NCBI RefSeq assembly: GCF_000815105.2
Contig: NZ_CP010310.2
Span: 1,178,001 to 1,242,000, forward strand
DNA length: 64,000 nucleotides
Direction of reading: 5' to 3'
From: Pandoraea pulmonicola
Lineage (GTDB): Bacteria; Pseudomonadota; Gammaproteobacteria; Burkholderiales; Burkholderiaceae
Shown here one piece after another: positions 8,185 through 17,214 of the stretch. A program made the position numbers and the translations under genes. A model generated the notes under the pieces. That model worked only from the letters and a program-made list of their open reading frames with translations, was not told the origin of the DNA and searched no databases. Each line of letters opens with the position of its first letter. The stretch's first letter is position 1.

Positions 8185-8583
8185 CTACGAAACGACGAGC
8201 CGTCCGTCCTCCCCGACCCAGATTAATCCAGGTAACTCATAAAAGTAGTACGTCAACTCGATATCCTTTTCGTCACTAGCCTTCTCGGGCCACCGGCCTC
8301 GCACGTAGTCCATGATCTCGGATATTGGGGCATTCCATCGTGCTTCGGGGTCCTCCACTGTGAGCTTCGGCGTAGGATTTGCCGGTGAGACATAGCAATC
8401 AGCTCCGGGCGCAATGAACATCACCTTGCCCTCCCGAAGCAGTGTTTCGAGAAGCGATAAGAAATACTCCTTCTTCTCCAGAAAGGAGGCACCCGGGTTC
8501 CAACCACACACGGCGCTGAACAGTCCGGATATCCAGAGTCCGAAGGCATCGCGAACAATTTCGCGCTGGTGGTTCAGTATCAT
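8185..8583 (-). CDS. cdiI: Cognate CDI immunity protein, DUF596-like
   Basis: This gene encodes 132 residues from ATG 8583, two bases after the cdiA TAA. A GAGG inside the last cdiA codons gives a good ribosome binding site, so it is probably translationally coupled to the toxin. The protein shows FGLWISGLFSAVCGWNPG, a LLETLLREGKVMF helix, RGRWP, TYYFYELP and LIWVGEDG, which I associate with DUF596. Position directly after the toxin makes it the likely cognate immunity protein, binding the CdiA C-terminal toxin in the cytoplasm of the producer and its siblings. It has a paralogue at 7532-7891. Confidence 0.75.
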   Translation of the reverse strand: MILNHQREIVRDAFGLWISGLFSAVCGWNPGASFLEKKEYFLSLLETLLREGKVMFIAPGADCYVSPANPTPKLTVEDPEARWNAPISEIMDYVRGRWPEKASDEKDIELTYYFYELPGLIWVGEDGRLVVS

Positions 8584-8585
8584 AT

Positions 8586-11500
8586 TTACCTCAGGAACTT
8601 GATTTCTGGATTGTAGGTCTTTCCGACAGCGCTGCCTGGAACGTCGATTGTCCATACGGATCCGGTCTGGCTTGATGAACCGGCGAAATCACGGAGAGTA
8701 AAGTTACCTTGGGGTGTCTTTACCACATAGATTGTTCCCTGGCCTGAAATGGTCCGAGCTGCGGGCATTTGAGACGCACCGGACAGTTTCATGAAGTACT
8801 GCTGAACTTGCGCATCGGTTACCCCCGAAAATATGGCTGCATTTCCCGACTTCGGAAGTGTAGTGAAAGTCGATTCGCCGATCTGAATCGTTCCCTGTGC
8901 GTTCGACGAGAACAGATCCTTCACCTGCTGCAAGGCAGACGGTGTGTTTGTGGCGTTCGAATTTCCACCACCCTGCGCCCCCCGATACTTCCCTCCCGCC
9001 TTACTCCCCGCAATACCCGCAGCAACCGCCGCGACAGTCTGCGCCAACTCCTGGCTGATGCCAAACTTTTCCTTGAACTGCTTCGCGAGCTCAGGTTCGT
9101 TGACCGCAGCAACCGCGTCGTTATAGTGCAGCAGGTAGATGCCCAGATCATTCTTGATCGTGCTTGGCAGCTTTTCGCCCACAGCCGCATCCAACGTTTT
9201 TCGGAAATCACTGAGCTCCGCAAGGTAGCTTCCAAATTCTCCCTGACAAGCTTTCGGATCAGCCGCACAGGTAGCAACCAGCTTTTCCTGATTCGCTGCA
9301 CTGAGGGCCCGATATTTGTCCCTTACTTGCTCGCAAGTGTTAGTTCGCTCGCATCCTTTCGCCTCCTGGATCAGTAGCTTGAACTCACTGAGGGTAAGCG
9401 CGTTATTGACGGTTTCTATCGTCGCACCCGCGCTCGCAGATACGACATCGGTGCCCGCCACCCCCGCGATACCCGCGACAATCCCGGTAATCAGATTCGT
9501 GCGGTTCTCTTTCTCTTCGACGCTCAGATCTTCGCCAGACTTCCCATTGGCTCCGTCGAGCAGGTTATTGAGCACCACACTGGCCGACGCACCCAGCGCA
9601 CCAGCACCGCAGTTCCCTCCGGAGGCCGCAGATCCCGCACACCCGACAATCGCTTGCAGAGCAACCCGCGCAGGCTCACTGCCGAGATTGTCCGCAATCC
9701 TCTTGACCTGTTCGGCCCCGAGGCTCTGCAGATAGCTGACCATCGTGTTCGTCGCGACTTCCCCCATGCCACCCGCGACGTTGCCGCCAACTCCAATTGA
9801 GATCGCAGTGACGATCCGGCGATACTCGCCACCCGGTGCCCATTTTTGGGCTTCGGCGATCTGCTGATCCAGTTGTGCCTGCTTTTCCGGATCCGTTTCC
9901 TTTTCTCGTCGCGCCTTGAGATCATCCGCCTCGCGCGCCTTATTCGTCACCAGCGTGTTCACCTGATTGATGAACTGCCCGACGATCTCAAACCCGGCTT
10001 GAATCTTCTCCTTGTCGAATATCTGCTCGACAGAGCCATTCGTATTCGACGTATCGCGATTCACGTTCGCGACGGCTTCGTCGGCTGTCTCACCGGTCAG
10101 CTTCCGCTGCGCGTCGCTGTCGCGCACCGTCAACGCACCGCCGCTGATGCCGCTGCGCGTGGTGCCCGACGCGCTTCCCGACGCCCCCATGACCACCGGC
10201 ATGTTGATCGACGCGCCACCCGACGAGCGAGGCAACTCCGTACCCGCAATCGGGTTGACGTTATCCGCCTTACCCTCGCGGTCCTTGCCGATCGACGTAC
10301 CGAAGCCACCGCCCAGCCCGACCTGCGAGCCTGAGTACGATGCGTGATTCTCGATATCGCTGTGCGTGAGCGTACCCGTCGTCAGACGATTGCTGCCATT
10401 GGCAACAGCCTCGTCATTGCTCGCGATCACGCCGCCCACCAGACCGGTATTGCCCTTCACATCGATCTGGAAGCCACCGCTACCCGCACGAATCCCCGTC
10501 TGCTCGATCACGCTCGCATAGTCGCTATTGAGCTTCTGCTGACCGATATTCCCGGCAATGCTGCTACCACCTGCACACAGCGGCGGCACGCAAACGCTTG
10601 CCGACACCCCCGCGCTCTGCTGCTTCGAGTCGTAGCGGCTGGTGTCCTGCAAACTCTCCACCGTAAGATTGCCGCCCACGTTCGCCACGACTTGCCGCCC
10701 TTCGACGACAGCCCCGCGCAAGGTCGTATCCGCACCGGATTTGATCGTCAGCTTATCGCCCGCCTGCACATGACTGTTACTCCACGCCACGTCGTCGCCA
10801 TCGGCGTTGCCGCGATTGCCGGACACGCCGGCGTTGAACGAAATTCCGGACTTCGAGCCCACCGTGAACGAAACCCCAAGGCTCGCGTTCGTCCCCGAGT
10901 TGTTGCTGTGCTGCGAACTGGTGTTCTGCGCGGCCTGAATGTTGACGTCGCCATCCGCACTCAGCAGCGCATTCTGGCCGGCCTTGATCTGACTGCCGAC
11001 GATGGACAAATCGCTATCGGCACCACCACCCGACGCCGTGATGTTCACGTTCCGGTTGCCCGAAATCCGACTGCCCGCGGCCGTCGACGACTGCGACGTC
11101 GTTTCGCTGTTGCTGCGACTGGCCCCCAACGACACGTTAATGCCGACACTCGTCGCTTCCTTCGGATCCTTGGCGATGGTGTCCGCCGCGTTCGCCACGG
11201 CCAATCCGGCAGTCGCCCCCGCCAGCGCGAGAAGACGCGCATCCCCTTTGGCTCGGCTCGCTGACTTCGCAACGTCGGTCGTCGCCTGCACCGCCGCCAG
11301 AATCGGATTCGTGAACCCGATCGTCAGGCCGGACTGCTGGAACGACTGCTTCTCGTTCATGCCGAACGTGTCATGGGCGGCATCGATGGTGACCGATTTG
11401 CCTGCCAAGTTGACGTCGTTACCCGCATGCAGCGTGCTGCCGGTCACGTGCAGCGTCTCACCCGCCTTGACGGTCAGGTTGCCGTCGACCGATCCCACCA

Positions 11501-14500
11501 GGCTGCCGGTGTGGGTGACTTGCGACGACCGTTGATCGTCCGACTGCGAGCGACTGCCGATCGAAAACGAAAGGCCACCGTTGGACATGAAACCCGATTC
11601 GCGCTGCGAGAACGAACTTGTCGCGTCGGTGCGATCTTCCGACGTCGTGATCGTGACGTTGCGCCCGGCGCTCAACGTCACGTCGTTCGTGCCCACGATA
11701 TTGCTGCCCTGAACCGTCAGGTCGTTCGCGGCCTTCACCGTCACGGTATCGCCCGAAAGCGTGCTCGCAACCCCCGCATCGACATGCTGCTGTTGCGCCG
11801 ACGAAGTCTGCGTGCCGCTGACGAAGCTGCCGCGCTTCGAATCGACAGCCACGTCGCTGTCGTGACGCTCACGCGCCTCCTGCACCACGACGTTGCCCGA
11901 CGCGACCACGGTAATGCCGCCCTTGGTCGTGGCATCGGTCCCCGATGTCACCGTCGAGCCGGTGACGGTGACGTTCCCCTTGGTGGCGTCCGTCTGATTC
12001 GACGCGGCCAGCACGATCGCGCCGCCCGATGAAATCGACGACCCTACGGTGCGCTCGTCGTAGCCGTGACTGACTTCCTGACGCGACGCGGAATCCGCCG
12101 CGACGTTGCTGCGCGTCGCCGTATCCTTCGCCGCGGAGATATTCAGGTCGCCACCCGCCAGGATGCTCGCCCCCTTGCCCGCGGTAATCTGCGCGCCGGA
12201 CAGGGTGGTGTCGTTCACACTGGTCGTCGACAGCGTGCCGCCGGTCGTAATGCTCGACGTCTTGTTCAGCGTCGTCGATTCTTCCCAGTGATGGGCGTCG
12301 TTCTGATGCATCGACTGGTCGACGTTCACCTGCACCGTGTCGACTTTCAGGTCGCGCCCGACGATGATCTGCGCATCGCCACCGGCGGAGATCGCACCGC
12401 CCCTGACCGTCAGATCCCGACCCGCACCGATCGCCAGATCGCCGGTCGACGCGATCGTGCCCGTCTTGCCGAGCAACGACGTGGTGACCTGGGTGTTGCC
12501 GCTTTCGCGATGCATACCCTTCAGGTCGACGTCGGTCGTGTTGACGACATCGCGTCCGGCCAGCACAGCCACGCGATCCCCGGAGATTTCGCCCGACGCG
12601 TTGATGATGTCGTTCGCTGCGACGATTCGGGTGGTGCCCGCGTCACCGCCCGCTCCACCGCTGGTGATCGTGCCGGAACGGTTGATGACGTCGCCTGCCT
12701 CGACGAGCGTATTGGTGCCCGCCTTGATGACGCCGCTGTTGGCCAACGAACCGCTCGCGTGTACCTGAATGTCGTTGCCGGCGATCAACGCGCCTGACGG
12801 CTGGAGATCGCCCGCACGCGGCTTGGCGAGATACACCACCGGCGCCAGCACCTGCGTGGATGTGCCGTCAGGCAGCGTCACGTTCTGCGACACGAGCCAG
12901 ACGATGTCGCTGGTGAGCGCATCCATCTGGGCTGCCGTTAACCCGACGCCTGGCACCAACCCGAACTGCTTGGCGTAGTTCGCGCCGTTGGTCATCAGAT
13001 CGCGATATTCGGCCTCGGCGTTGTTGTACCCCTGAAGGTAGGTGCGGCCCGTCATCTGCGTGATCTGATCGCGCACCTGCTGCTGCTCGTACAACCCATC
13101 GCCCAGGCGTTTCTCGCTCGTCTGCGGATTGAATCCGATCTGCTGGAGCAGGTAATCGCTGGACACGAAGCTGGCGTACTGCGTGAGCCGCGGATCGGTC
13201 ACGATCAGATACGGCTGTCCCGGTGCAGTGCGCAGGCTGTACAGGCCGTTGGTCGGCAGCTTGAGGTTCAGTTGCCCGGTCGGTCCGGCCACGGTCTGCC
13301 ACGTCTTGCCGGTGACCGTCACGCCAGAAGCATTGGCGCCGAGCGTGCTGCCCGCACCCGCTCCCGTGTTGGTGTTCGTGACGTTCTTTGCGTCGATGGT
13401 GACGCTGCCGCCCGCAACGATGGTGCCGCCCGTCGAGCCGATGGCCACCGGTGCGACCACGACCGGCGCCTGCACGATAGTGCCCATGTCGCTGCCGATG
13501 CCCTCGTTCCACGAGTACGTGGAGACGATGTCCTGCGTGGCGCGCCGGTACAGCGTCTGTCCGATATTGGTGACGGTCGTGCCACCGATCGAACCGCTGT
13601 CGACGGCGCCGCTCTGGCTGGTGTTGCCGATGACGATATTGCCGCCCGCGGCGATGGCGCTGTGCTCGTTGGTCAACGATCCCACGTTGCGCATGACCAG
13701 ATTTCCGCCCGCGATCAACGTGGCTTTCGGCGCCGCGCCGCCGCTGATCACGTCCTCGGACGAGTTCGTCGTCACTTCGCGTGAGATCTCCACACGCTGA
13801 TAGCCCTTATGGCCGTCGCTACGTGTCGGAAACTCCGTGCCCGGATCGTAGTTGACGTGCGGGTCGTAGGCGTCCCAGTAGTTCACCGTGACGGTGCCGT
13901 TACCGTTGTCGGTCACGCTGTTGTAGTACAGCGTCCGAGGGCCGCTGCCGCTGTTGACGACAATCACCCGATCGACGGCGTTCGGCCCGTCGGACTTGGA
14001 GACAACGCTGCTGTTGCTGAACGTCACGTTGAGCGGCGTGTTGTACCCTTCGTCCCGAAGCGATTGCGGACACGTTTTCGAGGCGTTCATCGTGGCGCAG
14101 CCGATGTACTTGTCCCGTTTGGTCAGTGTCTGCACCTGTGGACCGCTCGACTGTGTCACGGCGGTAGGCGCCGGCCGGCGGTTCACGATCGAATCGGCCG
14201 CGATCTCGATGCCCGTTCCCGCCTCGATAGACGACTGGTCGTTCAACACCGAAGCGGTGCGGCGCGTCAGATAACCCGACGCATCGCGCGTGTCGCCGCC
14301 GGCGATGTTGATCTTTCCGATACTGAACAGACTCGCCTGCGACTGGTTGGTCAACGTGCCGGCCGCATACAGACTGAGTTCCGACGCCGCGCCGATGACC
14401 GCACTCGCGCCGGTATTGGTGATGCTGTTCGCGCGCAAGGTCACGTTGTTGCCGATGATCGTGCTCACGTTATTCACCGCTCCGGCGGTGATATCCAGCG

Positions 14501-17084
14501 TGTCTCCCTCGAGGCGGCCGGTGTTGGTCAGCGTGTTGATGGCGTTGAGCGTGGTGGTCTTCGCGAACATGCCGCCCGCGGAATCGTTCATGATGCTCGC
14601 GCCGCGCACCCGCAATTGATTGGCGGAGGTGAACGTGCCGGCGTTCGTTACGGCTCCTGTTGCCACCTGCACATTCAGGTCGCGACCCGCGGCGGTTTGG
14701 CCCCCAATGCCATTGGCAAACGTCCCGGCCGTGATCGTGACGTCGCCCTTTCCGCCGATGATCCCTACCTTGGTCGTCCGGGCGGCGTCCTGATTGGTCA
14801 GAGTGCCGGTAGCGCTCACCTGTGTGGCGCCCACGCCCGCGTTGACGATGCGTCCCGAGCTGTTGTCGACGGCGTTGCCCGAGACGTCGAGCGTCGCGTT
14901 CTGATCGTTGGCTTCGATGCGGCCGCCGGTGTTGTTCAGCACGCCGCCTGCCGAAGCCGTCAATGCCGAGACGGCCTGAATCAGGCCGCCGTCGTTGGCG
15001 ATATCGGTGCGCGCGCTCAAGCTCAGACCCTTGCCGCTCACGATCGAGCCGGCATGATTGTCCAGACTGGCGAGCTTGATCGTCGCATCGCCGTTCGACG
15101 CGATCGCACCGCTGCGATTCGAGAGGACTCCCGAGGTGAGCGTCAACACGCCGCCGCCTGACAGTTTGAGGTTGCCGAGATCGTTGGTCAGTGAGCCCGC
15201 GGACACCGTGAAGTCGCGTCCGTTGGACTGAAGCTGCCCGGAGGTGTTGTCGAGCAGGCCGCCCGACGTCAGACGCATTTGCGCCGCCGACTCGATGCGG
15301 CCGCCGCGATTCGAGAGTGTCGTCAGCGCGTTCGCTGTGACGGATTTGCCGCCGGTCAGCGTCCCGGCCGTGTTATCGAGCGAGGTGGTGCCGACGTCGA
15401 TGTCGCCATTGGACGTGATCGTGCCGGAGCGATTGCTCAGGGCGCCCGCTGTCACCGAGAGATTGCCGATCCCGGCGTGAGCGAGCGCACCGTCCTCGTT
15501 CGTCAACGTGGCGGCGGAAACCGTCATATCGCCGCCGTTCGACCGGATTTCTCCCGACGTGTTATCCAGCGTCCCTGCCACCGAAAAGAACGTCTTGCCC
15601 GTCCCGATATGGCGCAGATGGCCACCGGCGTTGTTCAGGCTGCCAACGGTGAACCCAAGTCGATCTGCCGTAAGCGTGGCCCGACGGGTATCCGTGCCGC
15701 CGCTTACGTCGAGCGTCAGTACGTCGGTCGCGGTGATGGTCGCATCGCGCAAATCCGCGGACGCCGCCCTCAACGCAATGTCGCTCCCCGCGGTGGCCAG
15801 CCCCGAAAGACGGGCCTGCGCCAGGGCGTTGACGGCCATCCGTCCGGCATTGGTCACCGCTCCGCGCTCGTCCACGCCAGCACCCAGCGAACCCGACGAC
15901 TGGACATTCCGAGCGTTCAGCGTGACGTCCCCGGCGCCTGCAATCGTCCCGCTGTTGCTCAGCGTCGAATCACTTCCGACCGACACCGTACCCCGGGCAT
16001 AGAGGCTCCCGCGATTGTCGACAGCGCCCTTGGCACTCGCCGCAAGGTCGCCGGACGCCATCAACTTGCCGGACTGCACCAGGTCGCCATTCGTGCGCAA
16101 CGTCAGCTCGCCCGCCTGTGCGGCAATGATCCCGTTGTTGGACACCCCCACGCCGTTCTCGGTACCGACCAGGAAGATGCGATTGGCATACATGCCGCCG
16201 AGCTGACCGACATCGAGGGCAACGCCGGGCGCCGCGCCCGTGGACGTATCCGCCGATGCGTTCAACGTGTCGTGATCGACCCGATTGGCCCCGGTCACGA
16301 CGTTCAGACGATTCCCATAGATCGAGGCATTGACGGAGACGGCCCGCGCGATCAAATCGATCTGATCGACGTTTCCGGCATTCAGCCCTCCGCCCTGGAC
16401 CGCGATGGTGCCTCGCGAGACCTGAAAGCCGTTGAGCGTGCCGTCTGCCCCGAAGATCGGCGCGCCGGTCGTGAGAATGCCGCGCGAGGTGTTGATGAAC
16501 CCGCCGCCGTCGACCACGATCCCGTTGCCATTGGCCACGATCACCTCGGCGCGATTGCCGGCCACTTCGAGATAACCGCGAATCTGACTGGGCAAATTGC
16601 CCGTGACCTGATTGAGGATGATGCGCGCCGACTGACCTTGCGCCAGATTCGGGTTACCGGCGACCAGCCCCGCTTGCTGCGTTTGAGCGATGGTCGCCGA
16701 ATTATTGAGGATCGCGCCTTGCCGGGGAACATCGAACTGGGAGTAGAGATTCTGTGAAACGCCGCCAGCGGAGGGAGCCGTGATATTGACCTGCGGCAAC
16801 CCATTCTGCGTCTGAATCACTCCGGGACGATTGGCGCCCGCGTTCGGGTCCGCCACGATCTGCGCGATCGTCGCCAGCGGCTGCGCAACGATCGCCGCAA
16901 TGACGACATGCGCCACGAGGCGCTTGAACCTTGTGACGTGGGTTGCCGAGTAATTTCCTGTTTGTGTCGGACCGACACCGCCGTTCGACTGAAAGATCCC
17001 CGATGAAACGACTGATGCAGAACCGGAAGCAATCCCCGACGCCTTTCGACGCCCTCCGGACATCGAATGACTGATCTTATGCAT
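8586..17084 (-). CDS. cdiA: CdiA/FhaB-type contact-dependent inhibition exoprotein
   Basis: This gene encodes a 2832-residue two-partner-secretion exoprotein. A hydrophobic signal (about residues 52-76) follows a long N-terminal extension. The TPS/haemagglutination domain (about 85-320) has the NPNL motif at 144-147 and the VVANGNGIVVDGGGFINT-type strand. Then come hundreds of residues of filamentous-haemagglutinin repeats. The pre-toxin helical region is near 2520-2600, ending in TVNN where many relatives have VENN. The last ~110 residues (about 2720-2832) form a variable C-terminal domain ending WTIDVPG and EIKFLR, presumably the toxin; its activity is not recognisable to me. It is secreted through CdiB and delivered to neighbouring cells on contact. 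The start could also be the ATG at 17063; neither has a strong ribosome binding site. Confidence 0.9.
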   Translation of the reverse strand: MHKISHSMSGGRRKASGIASGSASVVSSGIFQSNGGVGPTQTGNYSATHVTRFKRLVAHVVIAAIVAQPLATIAQIVADPNAGANRPGVIQTQNGLPQVNITAPSAGGVSQNLYSQFDVPRQGAILNNSATIAQTQQAGLVAGNPNLAQGQSARIILNQVTGNLPSQIRGYLEVAGNRAEVIVANGNGIVVDGGGFINTSRGILTTGAPIFGADGTLNGFQVSRGTIAVQGGGLNAGNVDQIDLIARAVSVNASIYGNRLNVVTGANRVDHDTLNASADTSTGAAPGVALDVGQLGGMYANRIFLVGTENGVGVSNNGIIAAQAGELTLRTNGDLVQSGKLMASGDLAASAKGAVDNRGSLYARGTVSVGSDSTLSNSGTIAGAGDVTLNARNVQSSGSLGAGVDERGAVTNAGRMAVNALAQARLSGLATAGSDIALRAASADLRDATITATDVLTLDVSGGTDTRRATLTADRLGFTVGSLNNAGGHLRHIGTGKTFFSVAGTLDNTSGEIRSNGGDMTVSAATLTNEDGALAHAGIGNLSVTAGALSNRSGTITSNGDIDVGTTSLDNTAGTLTGGKSVTANALTTLSNRGGRIESAAQMRLTSGGLLDNTSGQLQSNGRDFTVSAGSLTNDLGNLKLSGGGVLTLTSGVLSNRSGAIASNGDATIKLASLDNHAGSIVSGKGLSLSARTDIANDGGLIQAVSALTASAGGVLNNTGGRIEANDQNATLDVSGNAVDNSSGRIVNAGVGATQVSATGTLTNQDAARTTKVGIIGGKGDVTITAGTFANGIGGQTAAGRDLNVQVATGAVTNAGTFTSANQLRVRGASIMNDSAGGMFAKTTTLNAINTLTNTGRLEGDTLDITAGAVNNVSTIIGNNVTLRANSITNTGASAVIGAASELSLYAAGTLTNQSQASLFSIGKINIAGGDTRDASGYLTRRTASVLNDQSSIEAGTGIEIAADSIVNRRPAPTAVTQSSGPQVQTLTKRDKYIGCATMNASKTCPQSLRDEGYNTPLNVTFSNSSVVSKSDGPNAVDRVIVVNSGSGPRTLYYNSVTDNGNGTVTVNYWDAYDPHVNYDPGTEFPTRSDGHKGYQRVEISREVTTNSSEDVISGGAAPKATLIAGGNLVMRNVGSLTNEHSAIAAGGNIVIGNTSQSGAVDSGSIGGTTVTNIGQTLYRRATQDIVSTYSWNEGIGSDMGTIVQAPVVVAPVAIGSTGGTIVAGGSVTIDAKNVTNTNTGAGAGSTLGANASGVTVTGKTWQTVAGPTGQLNLKLPTNGLYSLRTAPGQPYLIVTDPRLTQYASFVSSDYLLQQIGFNPQTSEKRLGDGLYEQQQVRDQITQMTGRTYLQGYNNAEAEYRDLMTNGANYAKQFGLVPGVGLTAAQMDALTSDIVWLVSQNVTLPDGTSTQVLAPVVYLAKPRAGDLQPSGALIAGNDIQVHASGSLANSGVIKAGTNTLVEAGDVINRSGTITSGGAGGDAGTTRIVAANDIINASGEISGDRVAVLAGRDVVNTTDVDLKGMHRESGNTQVTTSLLGKTGTIASTGDLAIGAGRDLTVRGGAISAGGDAQIIVGRDLKVDTVQVNVDQSMHQNDAHHWEESTTLNKTSSITTGGTLSTTSVNDTTLSGAQITAGKGASILAGGDLNISAAKDTATRSNVAADSASRQEVSHGYDERTVGSSISSGGAIVLAASNQTDATKGNVTVTGSTVTSGTDATTKGGITVVASGNVVVQEARERHDSDVAVDSKRGSFVSGTQTSSAQQQHVDAGVASTLSGDTVTVKAANDLTVQGSNIVGTNDVTLSAGRNVTITTSEDRTDATSSFSQRESGFMSNGGLSFSIGSRSQSDDQRSSQVTHTGSLVGSVDGNLTVKAGETLHVTGSTLHAGNDVNLAGKSVTIDAAHDTFGMNEKQSFQQSGLTIGFTNPILAAVQATTDVAKSASRAKGDARLLALAGATAGLAVANAADTIAKDPKEATSVGINVSLGASRSNSETTSQSSTAAGSRISGNRNVNITASGGGADSDLSIVGSQIKAGQNALLSADGDVNIQAAQNTSSQHSNNSGTNASLGVSFTVGSKSGISFNAGVSGNRGNADGDDVAWSNSHVQAGDKLTIKSGADTTLRGAVVEGRQVVANVGGNLTVESLQDTSRYDSKQQSAGVSASVCVPPLCAGGSSIAGNIGQQKLNSDYASVIEQTGIRAGSGGFQIDVKGNTGLVGGVIASNDEAVANGSNRLTTGTLTHSDIENHASYSGSQVGLGGGFGTSIGKDREGKADNVNPIAGTELPRSSGGASINMPVVMGASGSASGTTRSGISGGALTVRDSDAQRKLTGETADEAVANVNRDTSNTNGSVEQIFDKEKIQAGFEIVGQFINQVNTLVTNKAREADDLKARREKETDPEKQAQLDQQIAEAQKWAPGGEYRRIVTAISIGVGGNVAGGMGEVATNTMVSYLQSLGAEQVKRIADNLGSEPARVALQAIVGCAGSAASGGNCGAGALGASASVVLNNLLDGANGKSGEDLSVEEKENRTNLITGIVAGIAGVAGTDVVSASAGATIETVNNALTLSEFKLLIQEAKGCERTNTCEQVRDKYRALSAANQEKLVATCAADPKACQGEFGSYLAELSDFRKTLDAAVGEKLPSTIKNDLGIYLLHYNDAVAAVNEPELAKQFKEKFGISQELAQTVAAVAAGIAGSKAGGKYRGAQGGGNSNATNTPSALQQVKDLFSSNAQGTIQIGESTFTTLPKSGNAAIFSGVTDAQVQQYFMKLSGASQMPAARTISGQGTIYVVKTPQGNFTLRDFAGSSSQTGSVWTIDVPGSAVGKTYNPEIKFLR

Positions 17085-17214
17085 ATACGTATAGTTCGGA
17101 CTTCGTATTTTTTAATATACTTAATATACCAAACTTATCATTAACAACGCCAAGCACACTAAGTCTGCGTATTTTTGTTGCTTTGGCTGAGTGTCTGATT
17201 TCTTACAAAACACA
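17085..17214. promoter_or_regulatory. Divergent cdiA/cdiB promoter region
   Basis: The 130-base gap between the divergent cdiA and cdiB starts is strikingly A+T-rich (ATTTTTTAATATACTTAATA around 17107-17126) in a genome of about 64% GC. Both promoters must lie here, or the genes use far leader sequences. I could not settle on single -35/-10 pairs. Such A+T-rich gaps are typical targets of H-NS-like silencers; that is inference. Confidence 0.55.

Noticed and set aside
4477..8600. A possible insertion sequence or integrated element causing the low-GC patch
   Set aside because: No transposase, integrase, terminal inverted repeats or target-site duplications were found. cdiA recombination explains the content better.
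13809..16757. Long open frames on the plus strand inside cdiA (up to about 490 codons)
   Set aside because: They are antisense to the repeat-rich, high-GC cdiA coding strand, have Arg/His/Ala-biased composition and no family likeness. Third-position GC bias explains them.
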